Source: Nonomuraea rubra (lineage in GTDB: Bacteria; Actinomycetota; Actinomycetes; Streptosporangiales; Streptosporangiaceae). Taken from it: DNA of 64,000 nucleotides. Numbering within the stretch: position 1 is the stretch's first letter; the number at the start of each line of letters is the position of its first letter. Positions 8,439 through 15,971 of the stretch are shown here, piece by piece. The stretch lies in assembly GCF_014207985.1 (NCBI RefSeq), contig NZ_JACHMI010000001.1:1905001-1969000 (forward strand), given 5' to 3'. The position numbers were made by a program, and so were the translations under genes. The notes below the pieces were generated by a model, which was not told where the DNA came from, ran no database searches, and worked only from the letters and a program-made list of their open reading frames with translations.

Positions 8439-9386
8439 TCAACGCGGGCCGTTCCTGAAAGCGCTGGGCGCGATGCCGTAGGCGGCGCGGAAGGCTCGGC
8501 TGAACACCGCGGGATCGGAGAATCCCCAACGCGCGGCGATGACGTGGACGGGCGCGTCCCGTAGCGCCGGATCGACCAGGTCGCACCGGGTGCGTATGAG
8601 GCGCTGGCTTCTGATCCAGCCGGAGACCGTGTAGCCCTGCTTGTGGAAGAGCCGGTGCAGGTAGCTGACCGAAATGTGGTGAGCGGCGGCCACTTGGCGC
8701 GGGTTCAGGCCGGTTTCGCTGAGATGGCGCTGGATGAACGCCTGGATCTGCAGGGTCAGGGCGTGCCTGGGTGAGGGCGCCGTCCTTGCGGCCGACCCAC
8801 CCAGGTGCGCGAATGCCGCGTTCACCAGTTCCAGTAGCGCCATACCCAGCCGGGGTGCATCGGACGGCCCGCACGCGTCCAGACTGTCGGTCAGGTGTGC
8901 GACGAACCCGGCCAGCAGCCCGCCGACGCCGTCCTCGGCCAGACGGCGGCCGAGGGCCAGCTCCGCCTGGCCGGGGTCAACCGACAGCAGCGACCGGGGC
9001 ACGGCGACGGTGGCCGTTCGGAAGGTGGAGTCTCCTGCGCCGAAATCCGCCTCCTGCAAGCGGGTGACGTCGTGGACGAAGACCTGGCCCACCCCCGCGA
9101 GAGTGTGTCGGCCGTCCCAGACGAGCCGGATCTTGCCCTGTAGGGGTACGAGCAGGTGATAATGATCGCCCGGGTCGAGCGTCTGGGACGGCCGGAGGGC
9201 GGCCCGCACGCGCAGCGGCGGAAACCGCCGCACCCCCAGGCGCAGCGCGCCGAGCAGAACGTCCCGCTCCACGGCGCAGACCTCTCCCTGGGGGTTCGCG
9301 CAGGCACTGGACCCGTCCGCGCCGCAGGATAGGCCCCAGCATGGCGCCGCCAGGGTCAGCGTGGCATTCGGGTCGTTCTCGATCAC
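8439..9386 (-). CDS. AraC-family transcriptional regulator
   Basis: I prefer the GTG at 9386 (315 aa): GGAG lies about 7 bp upstream and the extra 42 residues from an ATG at 9512 look like untranslated sequence. The N-terminal ligand/dimerisation region resembles AraC_binding_2 (DHYHLLVPLQGKIRLVWDGR cupin-like strand). The C-terminal ~100 residues form two HTH motifs (LNPRQVAAAHHISVSYLHRL and APVHVIAARWGFSDPAVFSR), ending in FRAAYGIAPSAFRNG. An unusual Cys-bearing segment (CWGLSCGADGSSACANPQGEVC) occurs near the N-terminus. No target operon is adjacent; the neighbours are relics and a non-coding stretch. Confidence 0.9.
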   Translation of the reverse strand: MIENDPNATLTLAAPCWGLSCGADGSSACANPQGEVCAVERDVLLGALRLGVRRFPPLRVRAALRPSQTLDPGDHYHLLVPLQGKIRLVWDGRHTLAGVGQVFVHDVTRLQEADFGAGDSTFRTATVAVPRSLLSVDPGQAELALGRRLAEDGVGGLLAGFVAHLTDSLDACGPSDAPRLGMALLELVNAAFAHLGGSAARTAPSPRHALTLQIQAFIQRHLSETGLNPRQVAAAHHISVSYLHRLFHKQGYTVSGWIRSQRLIRTRCDLVDPALRDAPVHVIAARWGFSDPAVFSRAFRAAYGIAPSAFRNGPR

Positions 9387-9512
9387 ATCGCTCTCCAGGT
9401 AAAAGGCGGAAATCGCCGTGCGTCTGCGTTCCGCTAGCGGGGCAGCGAGGTCGCGGCCTGACCGTCGGGACAGCCGATCGACTTCGCCGTTTGTTGCCGC
9501 CCGACGCCACAT

Positions 9513-10441
9513 CGCCGGGCCTTATCCGGTCTTGCGAGCGTCCCGGGCAGGCTGCCCTGCCCCTTCCGATCACGGAGGCCAGGTGCTACGTCATGGGCAT
9601 GGACGATCTTCTTCGTCGTCGGCGTCTGCGGCTGGCATCGTGGCGCTGATCGTGGTGAGCGCATGGGGTTGCTCCGGCGGGCCATGAGGACCGCGACGGC
9701 GGGCGGAGGGCTTCGGGAATGCCCGGTAGAGAGGTGGTGATGGGCCGGGCGTTGCCGGAGGTACTTCGTGCTGGTAACCACCAGATCGTCGTCCGGCATG
9801 TTCTAGTGATCTGTACGGGGACCGTCGCTACGACATCACCGTCGTCTGAGCCGCATCCGACTCACTGTCGGCGCTTTCGCCGGGGCTGTATGGCCTGGGC
9901 GTCGCTCCTCAGCGGCCACGCGGTTTCCCTGGTTGAGATCACGCTGGCGCATCCAGGGCTGGGCAACCACCACCGAGGTGTCCGCGTTCAATCAGTGATT
10001 TCGCGGCCGTCCCAGGGCCGGGTTACACAGCCACCGCTTGCCAGGCGACCGTGTAGATCCACCACGTTCCCCGAATGACGCGATCTTCATCGGAGGCGTT
10101 GTGACCGTGGCCTCTGCCAAGACGATGGCCCGGGTGATCGGAGCGCCCGCGCCCGCGGGTTGCGGCGTTCACCCGCGAGCACGGGGCAAGATCGCCGGCC
10201 AGAGCGCTGGCCCACACCTTCATCGACGTGGCCGTGCCACGCCCAGGCCACGGAATATGCCTGCAGTCGGCCTTGCACGCAGCCGCCGGCACGGTGGTCC
10301 CGGTCTCGGCTCCTGGCCCGACCACACCAACGCGACCTGACCGTCCTCGGCCGCTGGTGGCCGACCACTCATCCGTTGACCGACCTCAAGCACATCGCCA
10401 AGGACATCCCAGGGACGCCGTTGGCGTTTGGGGACGCTGTC
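9513..10441. other. ~930-bp region with no confident gene
   Basis: ORFs in this stretch lack recognisable domains and good RBSs. A short hydrophobic segment near 9630-9690 (GIVALIVVSAWGCSGG) could be the signal of a lost lipoprotein, and LTVLGRWWPTTHPLTDLKHI near 10340-10400 may be another gene scrap. I see no tRNA or clear element ends. It is probably decayed sequence. Confidence 0.35.
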
Positions 10442-10957
10442 TCAGCAGGCCAGGTTTGTGAAGGTGTTGCAGAGTGTGACGGGGTTGGCGTACTCGTCGG
10501 TGTGCACCATGCGGCCGTTCTTCCAGTCGAACCGGTAGACGTACACGTTGCGGTACGAACGGTTGTCGGCCGTGGTGAAGTCGCCGTTGGCCTGCACGAA
10601 AGAGGTGTTTCCGTGCTCGGTCACGCTGATGCGCATATCGGTGAACCGGATCTTCTGGAAGTTCGTGAGCACATTGGTGACGTAGCCGAGAATCTGCTTC
10701 TTGCCCACGAAATGGTCTGCGGGTTCTGGTCCGCCGGAGAACGACAGCGGGATCGTGAACGTGGCCTTCTCATCGATCCTTGCGCTGATGGCCTTCAGGT
10801 CCTTGCGTTCGAACGCGGCCAGGAGTGCACGGGTCTGCTCTGCGGTTCGCCGCTCGGGTGCCGCATCGGCGGAGGCCGAGGGGGTGAGGCCGATCGTCGC
10901 CGCGATGCTCAGCGCCAGAGCGCCCGTGACGGTGGAGAGGAACGCGTGCTTGCGCAT
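10442..10957 (-). CDS. Secreted SnoaL-like (NTF2-fold) protein
   Basis: 171 aa with a signal peptide (MRKHAFLSTVTGALALSIAA, cleavage near PSASA). The mature part RTAEQTRALLAAFERKDLKA, with FVGKKQILGYVTNVL and a C-terminal RNVYVYRFDWKNGRMVHTDEY, is the SnoaL-like/NTF2 superfamily pattern. The tail VTLCNTFTNLAC has two cysteines. The fold is used both by enzymes and by ligand-binding proteins. I see no basis for naming a reaction; export suggests an extracellular ligand or degradation role. RBS AAAGGCAG precedes the start. Confidence 0.85.
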   Translation of the reverse strand: MRKHAFLSTVTGALALSIAATIGLTPSASADAAPERRTAEQTRALLAAFERKDLKAISARIDEKATFTIPLSFSGGPEPADHFVGKKQILGYVTNVLTNFQKIRFTDMRISVTEHGNTSFVQANGDFTTADNRSYRNVYVYRFDWKNGRMVHTDEYANPVTLCNTFTNLAC

Positions 10958-11207
10958 GTAGCTGCCTTTCGCTAAATGATGCCGGTCAGAGCCGGTAGGG
11001 AGAGGCTCCCGTGAACGAGGCCAGGTGCGAGAGATCCGTCAGCATGCGGATGAGGGCTGGTGTAGGCGGTAGGTCAGCGCCTGTGAAGCGGTGGCCCGCG
11101 TTCGCCCTGGGCCAAGCTGCCAGCTACTGCCCGCTCTGCTGCGGCGTCTCGTGCCACGCCGTTCCCGGCGCGTTGGGAGCCGTGGCGTGCTGCCACGGCC
11201 CGGTCGA

Positions 11208-13421
11208 TCAGGCGTGGCTGGCCGGTCCGCTGGTGACCTCCGTCCACGGGTCGGGCCGCGCCTGGTCGGGGATGTCGGGGCGGTGGCTCGGTCGTCGTGG
11301 CCGGGAGGGCCACCAGTTGGCGCCGCCGAGCAGTTGCATCGCGGCGGGCACGACGATCGAGCGGACCAGGGTGGCGTCGATCACTACAGAGAGGGTGAGG
11401 CCGACCCCGATGGTGATCAGGAACAGCGAGGTGGCGGTGAAGCCCATCGTGGCCAGGACGATGACCATCAGCAGCCCGGCCCGGGTGATGAGGGAGCCGG
11501 TGCTGCGCAGGCCCGTGATGATCGCGCGCCGGTTGTCACCGGTGGCCAGGTACTCCTCGTTGATGCGGCTCACCAGGAACATCTCATAGTCGGTCACCAG
11601 GCCGAAGGCGATCGTGATGATGAGTCCCAGTGCCCACACGTCGGTGGTGCCGACCACGGAGAAGTCCATCAGCCCGGCCAGGCCGCCCTCCTGGAACCCC
11701 CAGACGATGATGCCGCAGGAGGCCGCCAAGGAGAGGAAGGCGACGGCGACGGCCTTGATGGGGACAAGCACGGATCGGAACGCGAAGAAGAGCAGGACCA
11801 GGGTCGACAGGCCGATGAAGGCCAGGGCCCACGGCAGCGCCCCGGTCGTCGCGTCGCTGTTGTCCAGGCTGACCGCCGGTCCGCCGGGGCCGCCGATGAG
11901 GACCTCGGTGGCGCCGGCCGGGGGCTCCAGCGCCCTGATCTGCCGGACCAGGTCCAGGTTCGCCGGATCGTCGGCCTCGCCCTGGTAGGTGACGGTGGCC
12001 CAGGTCAGCTCGGGGTCGGTGAGATGCACGCCGGCTGTGCCGGCGCTCGGGAGGTTCTGGACGGAGCTCAGGTAGCCGTCGAGGGCGGTTCGGTCCACGG
12101 AGCCGGCGACGGCGATGTCCATCCGCGTGGCGGCCGGGCCGTTCTGGGGGAAGTCCTCCCGCAGCATCGCGGGGACCACCTGGCCCTCGTTGTCGGCGGG
12201 CAGGTAGCGGTGGTTGGTCAGGCCCTGCTGCAGCGAGAACAGCGGGGCGGCGGCGACCAGCAGCACCAGCAGACCACCGGTCAGCCACGGCAGCGGCCGG
12301 CGGGTGACGGACGTGGCCAGCCACCGCCACGTCCGCTCCTCCCGGGTGGCGGCACCGGGCCGGCGGCGTGGCCAGGGCAGGCTCAGCGCGTTGATCCGGG
12401 GGCCGAGCACCGCCAGCACGGCGGGCAGCACGACCAACGCGGCGAGCAGGTCGAACAGGACGACCGCGATGCCGCCGAAGCCGAACGCGCGGGAGATCGG
12501 CTGCGGGAAGAACATCAGCCCGCACAGCCCGATGACGACGGTGAGCCCGGAGAAGGCGACCGTGTGCCCGGCGGTGTTCATCGTCGCCACCAGCGACTGC
12601 CGCACGTCACCGGCGGTACGCGTGAGCTCCTCGCGGAACCGGCTGACCATGAAGAGCCCGTAGTCGATCGCGAGGCCGAGACCGAGCAGCATGGCGATCT
12701 CCATGGCGAAGATCGAGATGTTGGTGACGTAGGTCAGGGCGCGCAGCATCACCAGCGAGCCGAGGATGGCCACGATGCCCAGGGCGAGCGGGATGGCGGC
12801 GGCCACCACGCCCCGGAAGATCACCAGCAGCAGGATCAGCAGGATCGGCAGCGAGATCATGTTGGCGGTGGCCAGGTTCTCGGTGGCGAGCCGCTGGAGG
12901 TGGAACACGCTGGTGGAGCCGCCGGCGATGTGGGTCTGCAGTCCCTCGGCGCGCACGCGCTGCTCGATCTCGCCGTAGGAGGCCAGGCGCTCCTGGTCGT
13001 CCGCGCCGCGCAGGACGATCGTCGCCAGCGTGGCGCGCCCGTCCTTGGAGACGTAGCCCGCGCGCTGCTCCTCGGTCAGCCTGGGGCTCCAGTAGCTGGT
13101 CCAGGAGGCCACCTCGGACTGCGGCAGGCTGCGGAGCGCCGCCGTCACCGCCTGCTCGAAGGCGGGATCGTCCGCCGACAGCCTGCCGGTGGGGTCACTG
13201 TAGATCGCCACCGCGTCCGCCTGCGCCGGCCGGTGCCCGAAGTGGCTCTCCAGCAGCTCGGTGGCCCGGTAGGACTCCGCGCTGGGGGACTCCAGCCCGC
13301 CGGTGCTCAAGGCGCCGAAGACCCCGCTGCCCCAGACGCCGGCGAGCACCACGAACAAGGCGGCCGCGATCAGCAAGGCGCGTCTGCGCACGAAGGCGAG
13401 ATGCCCTAGCCACGAGAACAT
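11208..13421 (-). CDS. MMPL-family RND transporter
   Basis: 737 aa with the RND arrangement: one N-terminal helix (RALLIAAALFVVLAGVW), a first periplasmic loop to about residue 175, a block of five to six helices (LILLLVIFRGVVAAAIPLAL through LVVLPAVLAVLG), a second loop, then six helices (WALAFIGLSTLVLLFFAFRS through LATMGFTATSLFLITIGVGL). The SSD-like signature GLGLAIDYGLFMVSRFREEL and its repeat FGLVTDYEMFLVSRINEEY are conserved, including the Asp-Tyr pairs that relay protons. MMPL proteins export lipids or drugs using the proton gradient. RBS GGGGGAG is present. It lies 31 bp downstream of the SDR gene in the same direction, so the two are probably one operon controlled by the divergent MmyB-type regulator. 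Confidence 0.93.
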   Translation of the reverse strand: MFSWLGHLAFVRRRALLIAAALFVVLAGVWGSGVFGALSTGGLESPSAESYRATELLESHFGHRPAQADAVAIYSDPTGRLSADDPAFEQAVTAALRSLPQSEVASWTSYWSPRLTEEQRAGYVSKDGRATLATIVLRGADDQERLASYGEIEQRVRAEGLQTHIAGGSTSVFHLQRLATENLATANMISLPILLILLLVIFRGVVAAAIPLALGIVAILGSLVMLRALTYVTNISIFAMEIAMLLGLGLAIDYGLFMVSRFREELTRTAGDVRQSLVATMNTAGHTVAFSGLTVVIGLCGLMFFPQPISRAFGFGGIAVVLFDLLAALVVLPAVLAVLGPRINALSLPWPRRRPGAATREERTWRWLATSVTRRPLPWLTGGLLVLLVAAAPLFSLQQGLTNHRYLPADNEGQVVPAMLREDFPQNGPAATRMDIAVAGSVDRTALDGYLSSVQNLPSAGTAGVHLTDPELTWATVTYQGEADDPANLDLVRQIRALEPPAGATEVLIGGPGGPAVSLDNSDATTGALPWALAFIGLSTLVLLFFAFRSVLVPIKAVAVAFLSLAASCGIIVWGFQEGGLAGLMDFSVVGTTDVWALGLIITIAFGLVTDYEMFLVSRINEEYLATGDNRRAIITGLRSTGSLITRAGLLMVIVLATMGFTATSLFLITIGVGLTLSVVIDATLVRSIVVPAAMQLLGGANWWPSRPRRPSHRPDIPDQARPDPWTEVTSGPASHA

Positions 13422-13452
13422 AGCAACTCCCCCCGAACGATCTCAAACCTGC

Positions 13453-14226
13453 TCAATTCAGGCCGCCGTCCACCCGCAGCACCGCGCCGGTCACGTACGA
13501 GGCGCGGTCGCTGAGCAGCCAGGCGGCGGCCTCGGCCACCTCCTCCGGCGCGGCCGCGCGCCGCAGCGAGGCGCGCGCGGTGAGCTGCTCGACGATGCCG
13601 GGCGAGACGGCCTCCCAGGCGTCGACCATCGCGGTCAGCGTGGTGCCGGGGGCGATGCCGTTGACCCGGATGCCTTCCGGTCCGTACGTGGCGGCGGCCG
13701 ACTCGGTGAGGCTGTTGAGCGCCCGCTTCATCGCGCCGTAGGCGGGCAGCAGCGGGTTCGGCCCCCAGCTGCCGACGGTGGAGGTGTTGACGATCGCCCC
13801 GGTCCCGGCGGTGGCCCTGATCGCGGCCACCTCCGCGGAGATGGCGACCCACTGGCCCTTGAAGTTCACGGTGTACATCAGGTCGAAGTCGGCCTCCGGC
13901 ATCTGGTCCATCGGGGCCGGGGGCACCGCCGTCGCGCCGTTGTTGAAGGCGACGTCGAGCCGGCCGTACAGGTCCACGGCCCGCGCCACGGCGGCGCGGA
14001 CGCCGGCCGGGTCGGCCAGGTCGCACACGACGTGGTCGGCGGTGCCGCCCGCCGCGCGGATCTCCTCGGTCACGGCCTTGAGCCGGCTCTCGGTCCGGGC
14101 GGCGAGCAGCACCGTGGCGCCCTCCCGGGCGAACAGCCGTGCCGCGGCGGCGCCGATGCCGCTCCCGGCGCCGGTGACGAAGGCGACCTTGCCGGCCAGC
14201 AGGCCCGTGTTCGTGTCATCAGTCAT
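13453..14226 (-). CDS. SDR-family NAD(P)-dependent oxidoreductase
   Basis: 257 aa classical short-chain dehydrogenase. The cofactor motif TGAGSGIG is near residue 19, a modified NNAG loop reads NNGAT, and the catalytic Ser is in NTSTVGSWG with the Tyr-x-x-x-Lys in YGAMK. The C-terminal VTGAVLRVDGGLN is standard. Arg residues after the first strand (LAARTESRL) suggest NADP(H) preference. The substrate is not predictable. It is transcribed away from the MmyB-type regulator through an 88-bp gap carrying a perfect palindrome and is followed closely by the MMPL exporter. Confidence 0.92.
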   Translation of the reverse strand: MTDDTNTGLLAGKVAFVTGAGSGIGAAAARLFAREGATVLLAARTESRLKAVTEEIRAAGGTADHVVCDLADPAGVRAAVARAVDLYGRLDVAFNNGATAVPPAPMDQMPEADFDLMYTVNFKGQWVAISAEVAAIRATAGTGAIVNTSTVGSWGPNPLLPAYGAMKRALNSLTESAAATYGPEGIRVNGIAPGTTLTAMVDAWEAVSPGIVEQLTARASLRRAAAPEEVAEAAAWLLSDRASYVTGAVLRVDGGLN

Positions 14227-14249
14227 GGCAATCAGGCTGGTCCGCGGCG

Positions 14250-14292
14250 GCGGTGCTCAGCCAGGCATCGGCTGTACCTGGCTGAGCACCGC
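14250..14292. promoter_or_regulatory. 16-bp perfect inverted repeat, probable operator in a divergent promoter
   Basis: GCGGTGCTCAGCCAGG (14250-14265) and its exact reverse complement (14277-14292) are separated by 11 bp, between the starts of the SDR gene and the MmyB-type regulator. The symmetry, length and position are those of a binding site for a dimeric XRE regulator controlling both genes. A terminator is unlikely, since both genes read outward. Confidence 0.75.
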
Positions 14293-14314
14293 GCCTGGCA
14301 CGCATAGTGGAGGC

Positions 14315-15160
14315 GTGGACAGACAGGAACTGGCCGCCTTCCTGCGCAGCAGGCGTGAGCGGATCTCCAGCGCCGACGTGGGCCTGCCGGCCGGACGGCG
14401 GCGCCGCACTCCCGGGCTGCGCCGCGAGGAGGTGGCCCAGCTGGCGTACATCTCGACGGAGTACTACACGCGCCTGGAACAGGGCCGTGCCCCGCGCCCG
14501 TCGCGCGAGGTGCTGGCCGCCCTGACCAGGGCGCTGCGCCTGTCGGACGCCGAACGCGTCCACCTGCACCACCTGGCAGGCGCGCCGCCGGGCCCGCCGC
14601 CCGGCCCGTGCCGCGAGGTGCACCGCAACGTCCTCGACCTGCTGGACCGGCTGCCGCAGGCCGCCGTGACCGTGCTGTCGGCGACCTACGAGGTGATCGC
14701 CTGGAACGACCTGGCGGCCGCCCTGATGACCGACTTCTCCGCGCTGGCCCCGCGCGACCGCAACCTGGTCCGGTACGCCTTCCTGAACGGGCCCCGGCCG
14801 CCCGTCCTGGCCGAGGCGGACCGGGCCGCGTTCGCCCACGAGGCGGCCCGGCGGCTGCGGGCCGCCGCCGCCCGTTACCCGGACTCCCCGGAAGTAGCGG
14901 AACTGGTGTCCGAGCTCCAGGAGGGAAGCGCGCAGTTCGCCCGCCTATGGGCCTCGCACGACGTGTCGCCAGGGCCGAGCCTGCGCAAGACCCTGCACCA
15001 TCGGCTCGTCGGCCCCATCCCCCTGAACTGCCACGCACTCGAAATCGCCGACCGCGACCAGCAAGTAGTCATCTACACCGCCGACCCGGGCTCTCCCGCC
15101 GAGGAGGCGCTACGGCTGGTCTCCGTGATCGGCACCCAGCGCATGGACACGCCAGGCTGA
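14315..15160 (+). CDS. XRE-family regulator with MmyB-like ligand-binding domain
   Basis: 281 aa from a GTG 4 bp after GGAG. The N-terminal HTH (LAAFLRSRRERISSADVGLP, then GLRREEVAQLAYISTEYYTR and LEQGRAPRPS) is followed by the MmyB LBD (VLSATYEVIAWNDLAAALM, then NLVRYAFLNGP), ending PLNCHALEIADRDQQVVIYT and LRLVSVIGTQR. This class in actinomycetes usually sits divergent from an SDR or oxidoreductase gene and represses it, as the layout here suggests. The LBD is proposed to bind lipid-like ligands. A palindromic operator lies in the shared promoter. Confidence 0.93.
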   Translation: MDRQELAAFLRSRRERISSADVGLPAGRRRRTPGLRREEVAQLAYISTEYYTRLEQGRAPRPSREVLAALTRALRLSDAERVHLHHLAGAPPGPPPGPCREVHRNVLDLLDRLPQAAVTVLSATYEVIAWNDLAAALMTDFSALAPRDRNLVRYAFLNGPRPPVLAEADRAAFAHEAARRLRAAAARYPDSPEVAELVSELQEGSAQFARLWASHDVSPGPSLRKTLHHRLVGPIPLNCHALEIADRDQQVVIYTADPGSPAEEALRLVSVIGTQRMDTPG

Positions 15161-15340
15161 ACCAGCCGACCGGGACGACGTTCACCAGGAGTCGTCCTCG
15201 TCCAGGTTCCCTTGTCGCGGGCGTCAGGGGCGCGCAGCTGCCGACCTGTGCCGGCGCCTTTGGAAGGCGGTCAATGACATGGGTGATGCCTGAGGATCCG
15301 TCCACGCCCTCGGCGTCCGACCGCCGCGACGCTGGATGGC

Positions 15341-15840
15341 ATGTACCGCTTCCTGATCCCACCAGTGATCCGCCCTGGCTGCATGCCGTACATGCTGCTC
15401 GGTGTCAACGGCACCGCCATCCCGCTGCTGGCCACCATCACCGTCACCGACCTGTGGCTGCGGCACGGCCTTCGCGCTGCAGGTCCTGGCCGCCATCCTG
15501 ATCGCCGATCTCCGCATCACCCTGACCGATAATGCCAGCCACGAGATCGGTGCCCATGGGGCTTCCATGCCGTCCAGCACTCCATCAAGCTCTTCTACGG
15601 CCTTGAAGCACCCTCTGCATCGGACCCTGAAGATGAGCTCCGGCGTCGCCCCGCTCATCCTCATCGGCCTCCCGCTCGACCTCGCCTCAGCCCGGACCGT
15701 CTCCGTCCAACTGCCGCTCCAACGCCGACTACCGCATCGACGCACACGTACGTGCCCGCCCTCAACGAGGGCCACCGCTTCCAGCACCTCAAATGGGCCG
15801 GCATCGACGACGTCAACTTCGCCAACGCTGACGTGCTGCG
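15341..15840 (+). pseudogene. Fatty-acid hydroxylase / sterol desaturase family pseudogene
   Basis: Reading pieces in successive frames gives MYRFLIPPVI at the start, LQVLAAILIADL (15480s), SHEIGA, then shifted GFHAVQHSIKLFYGL (15560s), HPLHRTLKMSSGVAPLILIG (15610s), SNADYRIDAHV (15720s) and EGHRFQHLKWAGIDDVNFA (15770s). The HAVQHS block, the later NAD and the EGHRFQH block correspond to the histidine clusters (HxxHH type) that bind the di-iron centre of this membrane hydroxylase family. At least three frameshifts break it. It ends about 130 bp before the arylsulfatase gene. Confidence 0.65.
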
Positions 15841-15971
15841 CGTAGGGCGCTCGCCCGCACCCGCACTCCGGTTCGGGCGCTCCTGCCTTGACCATCCGTT
15901 GAGCGGACGCCGCGTTCGGCTCGAACGGCCCGCGGGAAGGCGAGCCATCAGGCGGCGATGCGGAGGAACAC

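Noticed and set aside
11091..13409. 772-codon plus-strand ORF opposite the MMPL gene
   Set aside because: It is the GC-rich mirror of the transporter, with low-complexity Gly/Arg/Gln/His composition and no RBS.
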